Below are positions 1-12,100 of a DNA stretch of 64,000 nucleotides, in pieces. The stretch covers positions 4,394,501 through 4,458,500 of the forward strand of contig CAMRHE010000011.1 in the NCBI GenBank assembly GCA_947044405.1, written 5' to 3'. A model generated the notes under the pieces. The model had not been told where the DNA came from, ran no database searches, and saw only the letters and a list, made by a program, of their open reading frames with translations. This stretch comes from Leptodactylus fallax. Taxonomy: Eukaryota > Chordata > Amphibia > Anura > Leptodactylidae. The position numbers and the translations under genes are program-made. Positions within the stretch are counted from its first letter, which is position 1. Each line of letters begins with the position of its first letter.

Positions 1-201
1 GTATGTCAGTGATAAATAGATAACCTTGAAATCATACCAAGAGATCCTGCTTTATGTATCAGGCGGTTTGCTACCCTGATTATCAAAATAAGTCAATGTC
101 AATTATTCTCTTCATAACACAACTAGATGGATGTCATCAAGATCTTTATCTGTTCAGATGTACATTTACCAAACAGCTTTTATATAAAAGGGAATATACT
201 A

Positions 202-1849
202 CAGTCATATGAAAAAGTTTGGGCACCCCTATTAATCTTAATCATTTTTAGTTCTAAATATTTGGGTGTTTGCAACAGCCATTTCAATTTGATATATCTA
301 ATAACTGATGGACACAGTAATATTTCAGGATTGAAATGAGGTTTATTGTACTAACAGAAAATGTGCAATATGCATTAAACCAAAATTTGACCGGTGCAAA
401 AGTATGGGCACCTCAACAGAAAAGTGACATTAATATTTAGTAGATCCTCCTTTTGCAAAAATAACAGCCTCTAGTCGCTTCCTGTAGCTTTTAATCAGTT
501 CCTGGATCCTGGATGAAGGTATTTTTGACCATTCCTCTTTACAAAACAATTCCAGTTCAGTTAAGTTTGATGGTCGCCGAGCATGGACAGCCCGCTTCAA
601 ATTATCCCACAGATGTTCAATGATATTCAGGTCTGGGGACTGGGATGGCCATTCCAGAACATTGTAATTGTTCCTCTGCATGAATGCCTGAGTAGATTTG
701 GAGCTGTGTTTTGGATCATTGTCTTGCTGAAATATCCATCCCCGGCGTAACTTCAAATTCGTCACTGATTCTTGTACATTATTCTCAAGAATCTGCTGAT
801 ACTGAGTTGAATCCATGCGACCCTCAACTTTAACAAGATTCCCGGTGCCGGCATTGGCCACACAGCCCCAAAGCATGATGGAACCTCCACCAAATTTTAC
901 AGTGGGTAGCAAGTCTTTTTCTTGGAATGCTGTGTTTTTTTGATGCCATGCATAACGCCTTTTTGTATGACCAAACAACTCAATCTTTGTTTCATCAGTC
1001 CACAGGACCTTCTTCCAAAATGAAGCTGGCTTGTCCAAATGTGCTTTTGCATACCTCAGGCGACTCTTTTTATGGCATGCTTTCAGAAACGGCTTCTTTT
1101 GCATCACTCTCCCATACAGCTTCTCCTTGTGCAAAGTGTGCTGTATTGTTGACCGATGCACAGTGACACCATCTGCAGCAAGATGATGCTGCAGCTCTTT
1201 GGAGGTGGCCTGTGGATTGTCCTTGACTGTTCTCACCATTCTTCTTCTCTGCCTTTCTGATATTTTTCTTGGCCTGCCACTTCTGGGCTTAACAAGAACT
1301 GTCCCTGTGGTCTTCCATTTCCTTACTATGTTCCTCACAGTGGAAACTGACAGGTTAAATCTCTGAGACAACTTTTTGTATCCTTCCCCTGAACAACTAT
1401 GTTGAACAATCTTTGTTTTCAGATCATTTGAGAGTTGTTTTGAGGAGCCCATGATGCCACTCTTCAGAGGAGATTCAAATAGGAGAACAACTTGCAATTG
1501 GCCACCTTAAATACCTTTTCTCATGATTGGATACACCTGGCTATGAAGTTCAAAGCTCAGTGAGGTTACAAAACCAATTTTGTGCTTCAGTAAGTCAGTA
1601 AAAAGTAGTTAGGAGTATTCAAATCAATAAAATGATAAGGGTACCCAAATTTTTGCACCGGTCAAATTTTGGTTTAATGCATATTGCACATTTTCTGTTA
1701 GTACAATAAACCTAATTTCAATCCTGAAATATTACTGTGTCAATCAGTTATTAGATATATCAAATTGAAATGGCTGTTGCAAACACTCAAATATTTAGAA
1801 CTAAAAATGATTAAGATTAATAGGGGTGCCAAACTTTTTCATATGACTG
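202..1849 (-). mobile_element. Tc1/mariner transposon A in met intron 5
   Basis: 1648-base element flanked by TA at 200-201 and 1850-1851. Terminal inverted repeats of about 210 bases start CAGTCATATGAAAAAGTTTG. Each inverted repeat has an outer and an inner copy of a motif containing GGGCACC, the IR/DR layout known from Sleeping Beauty-type elements. It encodes one transposase on the - strand. A second copy of the same family lies at 23497-25122 in the opposite orientation. Confidence 0.93.
430..1452 (-). CDS. Tc1-type transposase, intact 340 aa
   Basis: DDE transposase that would cut and paste the surrounding element. I chose the start at MGSSKQLSND because it gives exactly 340 residues, the length of Sleeping Beauty transposase. 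An in-frame upstream Met would add 15 residues, MQVVLLFESP.... The N-terminal half has paired helix-turn-helix DNA-binding domains (LSVSTVRNIVRKWK) with the GRPRK hook between them. Catalytic residues: Asp in LWTDETKIELFG, Asp in FQQDNDPKH and Glu in NIIEHLWD, with exactly 34 residues between the last two (DD34E). No stop or frameshift is seen, so it may be functional. Confidence 0.92.
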   Translation of the reverse strand: MGSSKQLSNDLKTKIVQHSCSGEGYKKLSQRFNLSVSTVRNIVRKWKTTGTVLVKPRSGRPRKISERQRRRMVRTVKDNPQATSKELQHHLAADGVTVHRSTIQHTLHKEKLYGRVMQKKPFLKACHKKSRLRYAKAHLDKPASFWKKVLWTDETKIELFGHTKRRYAWHQKNTAFQEKDLLPTVKFGGGSIMLWGCVANAGTGNLVKVEGRMDSTQYQQILENNVQESVTNLKLRRGWIFQQDNDPKHSSKSTQAFMQRNNYNVLEWPSQSPDLNIIEHLWDNLKRAVHARRPSNLTELELFCKEEWSKIPSSRIQELIKSYRKRLEAVIFAKGGSTKY

Positions 1850-1958
1850 TATATTTTAACTCATTAAATTCAGACACTGATAAATATATTTTCTATAGTA
1901 GGCTTCAAACATGCAACACCAAGCACTTTTTTTGGACACTTTTAGGGTTTTATACTTT

Positions 1959-2271
1959 TAGGCTAAGACCCCATGTAATGAAACATGTTTTTTTTCCGCA
2001 GCATTTTTTATTGCGTTTTTGCAGAGTTTTCCTCTGTGGACTTTCTGCCCTTATTATACCTATACAGAAAATGCCAGCGCTTCTGCAGGTATGATTAACA
2101 TGCTGAAATTTTCAAAAACGCAAGCATTTTTGAAAACGCAGCATTCCCGCTACGTAATTTTTTCGGTAATGTGTGGATGGGATTAGCCAGAATCCCATTC
2201 ACTTTGGAGGTACTGTAAAACGCAGCATCTTTCGCCACTGCGTTTACGCAATGTGGGGCTTCAGCCTTAAG
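1959..2271. mobile_element. TTAA-type foldback MITE, long form
   Basis: Inverted ends read GGCTAAGACCCCATG on the left and, on the other strand, GGCTGAAGCCCCACATTGCG. TTAA follows the right end. The left TTAA appears mutated to TTTA. The interior is related, inverted, to 19213-19565. There is no coding capacity. Confidence 0.7.
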
Positions 2272-2532
2272 ATACTGGCAAACAGGGAAATATTCTTGCA
2301 TACCATAGGTGCAGAGGCATATTTTAAAAATCACTATCAGAGTGCTGGAAGGTGACAGTCTCTCTACATAGAAAAGAGGGGGAACATATCCTCCTATTTC
2401 GAGAGAGAAGCTTCCTGTCAAAAAAGAAGCGACAAAAAGTCAAGATTTTGACATTTTTAATGACAATATATTAGAAAAGTAATTAAGTTGCAAAACGTTA
2501 TCATTTGTTATCATTTTTCACCAGCAACCCCT

Positions 2533-2748
2533 TTAGGCTAAGACCCCACGTCGTAGAAACGCAGCTTTTTTTTTGTTGCGGTTTTTTGAGCCAAAGTCCA
2601 GAGTGGCTTGAGCAGGATGGAGAAGTATAAAAGCTTCCTATGTATTTCCCATTCTTTTTGAAGCTATTCTTGACTTTGGCTCAAAAAAACGCAACAAAAT
2701 CTGCGACATAAGAAGCTGCATTTTTGCAACGTTGGGCCTTAGCCTTAA
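2533..2748. mobile_element. TTAA-type foldback MITE, short form
   Basis: About 216 bases, nearly palindromic: GCAGC...TTTTTTGAGCCAAAG on the left is mirrored by CTTTGGCTCAAAAAAACGCA on the right. Ends are GGCTAAGACCCCACG and its inverted partner, with TTAA on the right. The same family occurs at 19566-19957 and 36664-36877. Confidence 0.75.
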
Positions 2749-3437
2749 GCTAGGTCCTGAATTTAATATATAAAATGTATAAAGATGTAGAAGAGTTAAC
2801 TCGAACATCTGAAATTGGTTAAAATGCTGCATTGTGATTGTGAAAAATCATTGAAAATGTTATTTTTAATGACTAATCATTAGTTGTTGTCTACTGTAAT
2901 AAGATATTGATTAGTTATTTCATCTTATTATTAATAATAGTAATAATAACTATTAATATTATCGTAATAATATTATTTTTGAATTAATTGTTATGACAGA
3001 TGCTGGTTATAGAATAATATAATGCCATTTATGCCACATAATGAATTTAATTGCCACAGCTTTTGTAAAATCATCTACACATGTTTGTATTTTTCCCACC
3101 ATTGTTGTAATTTCAGCACAATTTACAATACAGAAAAAGCCCTTCCTTTAATAATTGTCATCGCACAGCTTGGCGTATTTCACTATTTCTATTACTGAAA
3201 GAATAGGAGGTAAACAAAGTTCAGAGGAAGAATGGCAATGTGTAGTATGTGCAAAGAAATCAGAATAAGTTTTTTGTACTACTGTATATATACTTATTTG
3301 AGCAGAACATATTTAGGACTTCCTTCCAGGCAATTCATTGTTCCCTAACGTCTTCTCAAGTTACAGAAATTAATTGTGCAGTCTGATAAATGCAAATAAA
3401 AATGAGCTATTTGCTGTATATTTGCAATATATAATTT

Positions 3438-3449
3438 ATCTATCTACTC

Positions 3450-3484
<35 letters not shown>

Positions 3485-3582
3485 CATCTACTATGTATGT
3501 ATGTACCTGTCTTTCTAAACTATCAATGTAAATCTATCTATCTAATTTTAGATTTATCAATCTATCAATCTATCTATCTACA
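3438..3582. repeat. CTAT/TATC microsatellite, interrupted
   Basis: Two tracts of TATC repeats (about 3438-3490 and 3533-3582) separated by degenerate sequence, just upstream of met exon 6. Confidence 0.9.
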
Positions 3583-3733
3583 TAGCTTCCTATAGCTTCC
3601 ATAGATTTCAATATAGATATGCCATAAGCACCTAAGATCCCCAGGGTACAGGGAACCTCTGTAAGTGCATCTACAGAAAATAAATTCACATCTTAACTTT
3701 TGTTTATTGCCGATGTCTGATTTTATTTCCCAG

Positions 3734-3894
3734 ATTTTTCCAGTAGCTGCTCCATTTGATGGTAGCACTCCTTTAACAATATGCGGATGGGATCTGGTTT
3801 TCAGGAAAGATAATTCTGGATTTAAGTCTGCTTCAGTCCTTATTGGGAAAAAAAGTAATTGCAAAATAGATGGAAAAAACAGCAAGCAAAACAA
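3734..3894 (+). CDS. met: met exon 6: first IPT repeat, N-terminal part
   Basis: 161-base exon after acceptor TTTCCCAG, with donor GTAAGA. It starts in phase 0 and ends with two bases of a split Lys codon. The translation opens IFPVAAPFDGSTPLTICGWD, which matches the start of IPT1 in MET (proline-rich strand followed by LTICGWD). IPT repeats are immunoglobulin-like domains of the extracellular stalk. The second half, with many Lys and Ser, is less conserved than the first. The preceding exon, which should encode the PSI cysteine-rich domain, is not in the window. Confidence 0.93.
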
Positions 3895-4886
3895 GTAAGA
3901 TGTTTTCTTTTTATCAATCACATTTGAAGTATATTCACAATTGATGCTTTATAATATTCATATCCATCAACCAACAAAAAACATCTGTGTCCATGAATTA
4001 TAGTATATTGTACAAATATGGAAAGGAATTCACCCAGTTCAGGTGCCATTGTTATATATAAGATTTCACTGGCTGTCCCTCCATCATTGTGAAATTAGAT
4101 GCCTTTGAAGTAGACTTTTCTTACAGGTGATATGTAAAATCTTCCTGTGAAATTCATATAATTCCACTCATATGTGTAGTAAAATATGTAGAAAATTACT
4201 ATATGGCCATTTACTGGAGGTTTTTACTTGTTTCATGCAGCTAATGAAGGATGTGAATATGAGCTACAGGAATGAGCTATAATCAAATGAAATGTTACTT
4301 GAGTGACAGTATGCAATGTCAAGCTTTTTCAAGTGACCCATATACAATACAATGTAAATAACATAAAATACAAAGAGCATCCAGGGGAATAATGCATGTA
4401 TGTAAAATAATATTATCTGACATTTCTTCTGATCTTTCCCCAACTTATATCGCTGTTATTGCCCATTATTTACATTGGCCAAAGCTGCAATGCCCAGAAC
4501 AGTCACTAGTAGCATGTTTACAGACTAATGTAAGCAATGAAGAAATTGCAGAAATCTTCAAACAGTTAATTTGAGAGGGAGCCAGGACCCCCACTAATCT
4601 GATATTACTGGTCTGTTATAAAGATAAGCAATCAATATTGTTAACTCACAAATGCCCTTTAAGTGTCATGTCATTTATACTGAAATCTCTGTTGACCAGA
4701 GCAAAGATTTCTAGTATTTGCCACAATTTAGACTCCACAGTGGACAGTAGCGCACGTGTAGAGACAGGACACTGTGCCATTCAGTGCTTCTGTGCCAGAC
4801 TAGGTTTTGAATTCAGCACTGGACACTGGATTTTTGGAACCATAACAGTTTACCAAGAGACGTTTTCTGATACTTCTCATTTTTAG
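3895..4886 (+). other. met intron 6
   Basis: 992 bases, GT-AG. I see no conserved element or repeat that I can name. Confidence 0.8.
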
Positions 4887-4989
4887 GTTGGTCTGCAAAT
4901 TAGGCCAAGAAGATACAGTCAGATTTAATATAAGCAGCATGGTGTCAAACGGAAGGAAAGCAGTCAATTTTACCACTTTCTCTTTTGTG
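4887..4989 (+). CDS. met: met exon 7: end of IPT1
   Basis: 103-base exon between acceptor TTTTTAG and donor GTAAGT. Its first base completes the Lys codon left by exon 6 and it ends in phase 0. The translation reads LVCKLGQEDTVRFNISSMVS and ends in TTFSFV, matching the closing strand of IPT1 in MET (LKC..., NMSIIISNG, STFSYV). It has two NxS/T sequons, NIS and NFT, as expected of a secreted receptor domain. Confidence 0.93.
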
Positions 4990-5074
4990 GTAAGTACAAT
5001 CTATAGTAAATTAAAACATCTCTTGTATAAAATTTCACATGTATTTCCTATAATGATTTGTTGTTCTTCATTAG

Positions 5075-5211
5075 AATCCTGTTATAGAAAGTTTTACACC
5101 ATCCTATGGACCACAATCAGGGGGGACTTTGCTTACTTTGAAAGGACATTACTTGAACAGTGGACAAGACAGAAATGTGTACATCGGTAATGAAATCTGC
5201 ACCATCAGGAG
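5075..5211 (+). CDS. met: met exon 8: IPT2, N-terminal part
   Basis: 137-base exon separated from exon 7 by an intron of only 85 bases. It starts in phase 0 with [20 protein letters not shown] and continues [11 protein letters not shown]. This is the hallmark IPT/TIG motif (P..GP..GGT.LT..G..L) and corresponds to DPVITSISPKYGPMAGG in human MET. It ends with two bases of a Ser codon. Donor is GTAAAT. Confidence 0.95.
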
Positions 5212-5907
5212 GTAAATAAGAACAAGTCAAGTTTCACTGTATTTTGTTTTAACAGTGAATCCTTATACAGTATACATTAAATAATTGGCTGCCTGTTAAC
5301 CATCACGTAGTTAAGACCTGTTGCCTACACTGGCATTACATGACATTTAGAATAAATATATGTTTAGGCAAGTTACATTGCTGCAATCCTTCAGGACCAC
5401 AACTGTAATTTGATTGCTCTGTGTCTCACTGCTATATTATGGTGCATTTATCATGAAATAATTCTATAGATGTCCTCTTATGTGACTTTGAGACCTTTGG
5501 ATTCTTCAGACATTAGCGAAAGATGCCACTGCAATGTCTACACCCCTATAGATATGCAATTCTCTGAAATATTAGTAACTTGAAACAGTGTCCCCCAGTT
5601 AATATCTCAAAAGATTATTTTTGCTTAATGCCCTAAAAGATGGTTTTTTTGCCATCCTGGACTGGTTTGAAAGGTGTTCAGGATTGTGGCTAGAGGATTC
5701 ATAAAAGCCTACCAGCAAATTCCATAAAATTTCTATAAAATTTGCATTGTATGCCATTATCGACAAGTCTCCCCTGTTGTGTGTTCTTTTCCTTAATCTG
5801 CATTTCTTTATCATCTATTCTTAAATATTCACTTTTGATTATTTCATTGTCACCTTTTCTTTTAGTTTCTATGGTTATTGAACTGTATTTTCTCACATCT
5901 CTCACAG
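5212..5907 (+). other. met intron 8
   Basis: 696 bases, GT-AG, with no recognisable repeat or gene. Confidence 0.8.
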
Positions 5908-6069
5908 TGTATCCAGTACCGCCATTAAGTGCTATACACCAAGAAAAAAAGTTAATACCTATCGGATTATGCTGAAAATTGACAGTGCTCGTCGAGAGGC
6001 AAAAAGTTTATTTTCATATAAAGATGATCCCACCATTTCTAAAATACACCCGACCAAGTCTTTCCTCAG
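5908..6069 (+). CDS. met: met exon 9: end of IPT2, start of IPT3
   Basis: 162-base exon, acceptor CTCTCACAG, donor GTAAGT. The frame (one leading base) reads SVSSTAIKCYTPRKKVNTYR and then IMLKIDSARREAKSLFSYKD, DPTISKIHPTKSFLS. It carries the conserved C-Y-T-P strand of IPT2 and the DP....IHPTKSF opening of IPT3. It leaves two bases of a Ser codon completed by exon 10. One cytosine-bearing motif (KCYTP) keeps the disulphide cysteine seen in MET. Confidence 0.94.
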
Positions 6070-7794
6070 GTAAGTACAATTGTTTTGTGAGAGCCGTGAA
6101 ATGTAAATGAAGGTAAACGTTTGCTTTTCTGTGAACTTTATAAAGTAGAAATAGATCCAGACATGTTAGGCTCTGCATATTCTACTTCTGAAACAATCAT
6201 TTATCACAGAGGTCCCCGATCTTTTTTTCACCATGGCCCAGCATGGGGGGTGGTGAGCGGTTGGCTGGTTTAGGGGTGGGGCTTTGGTCATATGGGGGCA
6301 GGGTTATACACCAAACAGCGCTGTAGACCAGGGGTGCGGGTGGGACCTCAGTGTACAGCACTGTAGACCAGATCCCCTCCATTGGCTTTGCCAGGAGCCA
6401 CGACACTGTGGCCAAATAGTCGACCCGCCTGACGGCGCCTCACATAATGTGCCGGGAGCCGTGTCTACTAAGCCCAGCCAGCTGCCCCGTGGACTGGCAA
6501 AAGACCACCAACGGCCTGGTCCTGGTCCGCGGATCGGTGGTTGGAGACTGCTGATTTATCAAACAAATGTACTCAACTCAACTTTACTCAACAATGTAAA
6601 TAATGAGAGCTGGGAGGAGAGGTTTATTAGTTCTCATTGAAGAGAACTGATCGGAGCAGTGCTCCATAGGAAAAAGTATTTCAAATTAACTTCTAGCTAG
6701 CTAGCTTCATAAAAAGACCAAAATTGTGATGCGCATTTATCATATCAAATGCTGTGTAGATTATGTGTGCTGTATTATACATGAGTTGTGCCACTTTTAA
6801 TCTTGCTATGTAATATTAGAAAAGTGATGCATCAAAGGTCTACAGAATAACGTCACACCAAATCTATGATGACAAAGTAGCATTCTCTGCTGCAAAATAA
6901 TAGCAAGCATACCACAGCCATAAGGTGACTCTAGAATCTCTCATTGTACAGTTTTGTTCTTTTCATACTCTTGTGGCATGTCTGTGGCTTTCTTTGTTTG
7001 AATGGGTGGCTCAATTGTTAGCATACTTGTATTGAAGCTATGGGTAACAATGTAAAGTTTGCACATTCCTGTTTGCATACTTTTCCTTACACACATCAAA
7101 AATGTAATGTTACATTAGACGCATCTATGAAATTGACCATTATGTATGTAAAACTGGGAAGTTATATTGTGAGAAAGATGTTAAATGTACATGCTGCTTT
7201 GTACTGTATGTTGCCACTATATAAATAATGAGACTTAAACAGCTGAAATGTCTGGATAATAATTTTATATGAGCAGGTAGCATTGCCATGACACATTGTC
7301 CACAGTTCATCATTTTATCATCCATAGTCTGGAATAATTGTATTGATAGAATATCTTCCTCATTTAATTCATTCCACAGTAGTATATCATACTGAGTGAA
7401 TACATTGCAGCTGTCATTACATCTAGATATAATCAATAATCCTAGGTATGAGGAGTGGACTGAAATTTTACAGAAGGGCAGGAATTTTGGGGGAGTTTAT
7501 GGGTATACCATTCCAAACCTGTGACACTACCGGCATTAGCAGATTCCTTCCTGAATAGTTTATATTGTACGATCTTGATAGAAATGAGATGAGTATGCAG
7601 CTTAGCTATGTGCCTGGAAACAGTGAAGATTAGATACATGAAGGGCACATCAATCTACACAATAAGAATGCCTGCCATACAGTAGAATATTGTTTAACAT
7701 GCAATACATATATATATGGGATCTTTTATGTGTCTATACATTACTGCTAAAATTTGATGTTGGTTTGTGAAATGATGTTTAATGTGATCCACAG
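6070..7794 (+). other. met intron 9
   Basis: 1725 bases. It contains the hAT-type element at 6207-6553. Nothing else is recognised. Confidence 0.8.
6207..6553. mobile_element. non-autonomous hAT-type transposon
   Basis: 347 bases flanked by a perfect 8-base duplication, ATTTATCA (6199-6206 and 6554-6561), which is diagnostic for hAT elements. The ends CAGAGGTCCCCGATC and, inverted, CAGCAGTCTCCAACC are imperfect TIRs. The interior is GC-rich with no transposase. The open frame inside it is not conserved with anything I know. Confidence 0.85.
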
Positions 7795-7894
7795 TGGAGG
7801 AAGCACAATAACTGCACAAGGAACAAATCTGAATGTAGTAGCTTCTCCTCGAATGGTGATCCAGCTATCCGAACCGAACATGCAGTACAACATG
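7795..7894 (+). CDS. met: met exon 10: IPT3 core, short splice form
   Basis: 100-base exon after acceptor ATCCACAG, with donor GTAAGT. The translation GGSTITAQGTNLNVVASPRM continues VIQLSEPNMQYNM. It matches [20 protein letters not shown] in human MET. Mammalian exon 10 has a longer alternative form with 18 extra residues. Here the strong donor gives the short form, and I see no obvious in-frame longer one. Confidence 0.94.
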
Positions 7895-8665
7895 GTAAGT
7901 ATTGCATGCTAATACATTAATTATAGTTGAATACCATATAATGAGCCAGGGTTTTGAATTATTTTGTCTCCTAAGGGTCTTATAGATGCAGCATGGCTTA
8001 GTGAATTATTAAATGCTATTTGTTTAGACCTTCATCCTGCCATAAAATCACTAGGTCTCCTTGTTCTCCCACGATTCCATACACTGCAGCCCACTTTGTA
8101 TTTAAACCTACAATATTAAATCTGCAAAGGTACAAACCAGATTTTTATGTTTCAAACAAATACAGCCTTGAGCGTGTATGAGGATGCAGTCACCACCCCA
8201 GCATATACAGAGTAAAAAGAGGTTAGTACCTCTCTACAAAGTGTAATGATGATCTATTTGAGTAGTTTCTGAGTTATCATGGTCTAATAGAAACAGGTAA
8301 CAACTATTACATTGCCCTAAGTTGTTGTCACTCATACAATTGTGGTTGCAACTCAACATTGGCCCAAAATGTACCAAAATATGGCATAATTTGGTGCATT
8401 TGGGCACATGTAGTTACAGACCAAATTTTTCCAGCTAACTCAAAAGGTGACATAACTTACAGAAAATGAATATGGCTTTGTGAGAAAAGGGGTGTGGTTT
8501 AAATGCACCAAAACGCTCCACATTGCTACAGAAGTTTGTAAGTGAAATCATGTTCCAAAGTAGTTTATATACTAATAGTATATAAATTTAAACCAGAGTG
8601 TTTAAACATACACCAGATCTGTCATCCAGCATCAGTCACTGATAATTTTGGCAAATTTTCAGACT

Positions 8666-9190
8666 GGAAATGGAAAATAAAAACGGTTCCAGCATCCAGA
8701 AGTTTAAATAAAATGTAACTTTGAATTCATAATAGATTAAAAAAGTAGTAACAGCAGTTACATGGGAAAAAGATCCACGAAAAACCCTATGCGTTTCAGG
8801 GCGTATAGCCCCTTAGTCATGGCTACATAAGGATCAAAACACAACTGAATTTAAAACAAATGGATCTGGGATCTCCACCCACTAACAGATTTAACTATTA
8901 ACATACCTAACAATATAAATAACAATATAAATATATATCTAATATATAAAAGAAAATTGTATAGCCTCCATCATATATAAAATACATACATATAAATATA
9001 TCCCAAATATACAAACGTAATAAATGTAAACTTACATATAGCATTTCATTAAGATGCCCTGAAACGCGTAGTATTTTTCGTGGATATTTTTCCCATGTAA
9101 CTGCTGTTATTACTTTTTTAATCTATTATGAATTAAGTTACATTTTATTTAAACTTCTGGATGCTGGAACCGTTTTTATTTTCCATTTCC
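8666..9190. repeat. long inverted repeat with about 135-base arms
   Basis: The left arm, starting GGAAATGGAAAATAAAAACG (8666) and running to about 8800, is matched inverted by about 9055-9190, ending CGTTTTTATTTTCCATTTCC. Both arms share ACAGCAGTTACATGGGAAAA. The loop is about 255 bases of AT-rich sequence. Probably a foldback DNA element, family not recognised. Confidence 0.8.
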
Positions 9191-12100
9191 AATACATTTT
9201 GCTCTGAAAAAGTCCGGAGAGCGTTCCTTGCATTCTGTGAGTTTATGGATTTCATCTATATGTGGACATGGTGAGCTGAAGATTCAACTTTTTTTTTGTT
9301 AAAATTTACTTTGTCTATTAGTAAACGTGGGCCACAGTTACCAGTCAGGAGAAATTTACCTAACAGAGTTACCCTTCATCCCTCTCCATTCCTCAAGTAC
9401 CTCTCTGTATTTTTAGCATATCTATAGTTTTGAGATTATGTGTATGAACCAGAATGTTCAGCTTAAAATTCTATAGGCCTAGACCCAAGAGAGGGTTGAG
9501 TCTGTTTACTGTAAGGGCCCAACTGAGTGCCTTATTGTTGCAGGCTGGCACAAACAACCTTACATTAAAAAGTAAATAAGGACATGGTGTCGGGTCCACT
9601 TTAGGATGTTTGAAGCAGACATCCCACAGTAGACCCAGCTATAGCAAAAAACAGTAAAAAAAAAGGTTGGTTTTCTCCACATCTTTCACTCACAATTCTT
9701 GGTTGACTATCCCCAGCTTTCTACCTTTGCAGACAAACATGCAGCAATAATTGACTACTGCATGCTCAAAACCTGCAGCGCAAGATACTTTGCAATGTGT
9801 TTTTTTTTTCTTCAGTGTGTGGATGAGATTTGTTTAAATTTCATCAACTACACTGCTACTGTAGTTTGCAGAAGAGAATAGCCCTCTGTGCACTAGCCAC
9901 ATGTGTCCCCAACCTATAGCAGTAATTCAATTAAAAATAATGTATATATTTCATAGATAGATAGATAGATCCTATGGTAGATGGAAAATTGGATTTCTTT
10001 GATAACAAAATCATGCAATCTTAAATAAATAAAAAATGATGGATATATTACTATTTGTTTTAATATTGTTCCAATGTACTTTTATTACATTGTTTATTTC
10101 TTTTTCAATGTTAATCCCTGCAGTCAAGAAAATCAGTGTCCCTGTTAGTGATGGGAAAATCAGACTTGTTTACCAGAAACACTGTAGAAATATAGCTGGC
10201 CTAAAAATAATGTGATATGGAAAAACAGCAGCACTTCTCATGAGGCAGAACTAAACAGAACATGGAAAAATATCAGAGTTAGCCAAGATTTTGCACCTCA
10301 TCCCAGTGATATAGTGCAAGGCTTTTTTGAGTCCTTTTAGGAACTTCACTTTGTGTTTAACACTGTCATACTGTCCCACCCTTTAGGGCCATCTTTTTCC
10401 ATGATAAGAGAACGGAACACAGCATGAAGTTCATTCATTTACAAGGCACACCTCTTGAAGCAATGAGTCAAACATTTCTCTTGACGGGTATTATTTATAT
10501 AACAGTGACGCCATCCAAAGTGGCAGACTTCATGCAATTATCAAGTTTTATACATCCTGGTTTATCATATTTCCCAATGAGAGAACACAGGATATTGATT
10601 TTGGTTTTTTTTATATTTTATTAGCATTTTTTGTACATAGAGATACATACACAAAAACTTAATTCTCTGCTTGTTTTCATCACTATGGTCAACCAGAGTT
10701 GAGTTTTTTTGTACAAATGAATGTCTTTATTAAAGAATTAAAGAATTCTTAATTAAAGAATCTAATATTCTTCAGTAATGGAGCAGTAAGGGCTGGACTG
10801 GTGACCGGGTCACTACTCCTGAAGGCTTGTGGGCAGGACTGCTATCTTTCTTTTTTAATTAAGTCTAAAATTCCACATTGCAATATTTGTTGAAATAAAA
10901 AAAGCTGAAATAAAAAAAACTGAAAAAACAAAAATGAATTATAAAGCTTATGAATAATATGGGTGTACATCTAAGGATCAGCTATATGAGATGCAGAGAT
11001 AGCAATTGGTAGCAATCTATCAATTATCAAATAATCAATTATGAATAACACAAGGTAGACACAGCACAGATTTTGTACTGAGCCCAGGAGCATGAATCTG
11101 TCTGTAACTTATTTACAAATATGAACACATTAGCAAAATTAATTGTAAACTTTAATCCTTTTATGTTTGCACTAAAGACACTCAATAAACTGAAGTAGAC
11201 ATACATATGATGATATTTCTACATAACAACAATACACATAGGCTTCATATATACAATTGTGTTCTGACCTAACCCAGGAATAACCTTATTTATAACCTAT
11301 ATGACTTGTAACAGAAGACAAAATGAAGACTACTTGGCCCTGTAGTTCCTTTTGTTTAGCTTGGCACTGCTACAGTATCATAAATTCGTGAGGATGTAAC
11401 GCTCTGGACCTTTTTGTGGTCTTTGATATTGACAAACAGATAATTTTCCGTTTTCTCCTATAACACAAACACACGGTAGAGGGTAAATTCAGTTTTTCCC
11501 ATTAAAAGACACTTAATTCAATCACAACCCAAGGTGCTGCTTTGTGGGCAGTATTCTAATTGAGTAGCCAGTAGATTCAATTACAGCATTTCCTCATTGT
11601 TCTGCAATCCAATATTTCTTGAAAACTAAAACCATCATATTCTTCAATTGCTAAAACCAATTTGGAGCTTAAAATGTCATGTCAAATCACATAACAGCAA
11701 GGTCATCGCAAATGAGATTTGCCTGCCCCTACCAATCAGTCATATTGCATCACTTCTAAGGAGCATTATTAGATTTTATCATTCCATAAGAGCATCTTCT
11801 CCCCTGACCTGCCTGGTAAAATGTGTGGTCTGCACTCGTGAACCACTTCTATAGAACAGCCTCAATGAGACTTATATATACCACCATTATTAATTTAAGG
11901 GACATCACTACTCTTCAGTTGATAACTAGAGCAATGAATTCACCAATAATACAATAAAAAAGAAGGATTACAGAATATACCAGCCCGTCACAGTTCAAGG
12001 AACATGTCACCCTCTTCTAAGAAGAAAGGGCTTGGTGTCAGCAAAGGGTTTGAAGCCCACTAACTAGAAGAAAATGTTCTTACTTTGAGCAATAGTCTTT

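Noticed and set aside
1..10. The window opens with GTATGTCAGT, which could be the donor site of met intron 5
   Set aside because: Without the preceding exon there is no way to tell it from a chance GTATGT.
127..339. Open frame of 70 codons
   Set aside because: It overlaps the Tc1 element A terminal repeat and shows no homology or codon pattern of a gene.
3438..3582. Regularly spaced short repeats that might suggest a CRISPR array
   Set aside because: They are tetranucleotide microsatellites in a vertebrate intron, with no unique spacers.
6284..6640. Open frame of 118 codons
   Set aside because: It lies mostly inside the non-coding hAT element and runs past its end. GC-rich repeats often stay open by chance.
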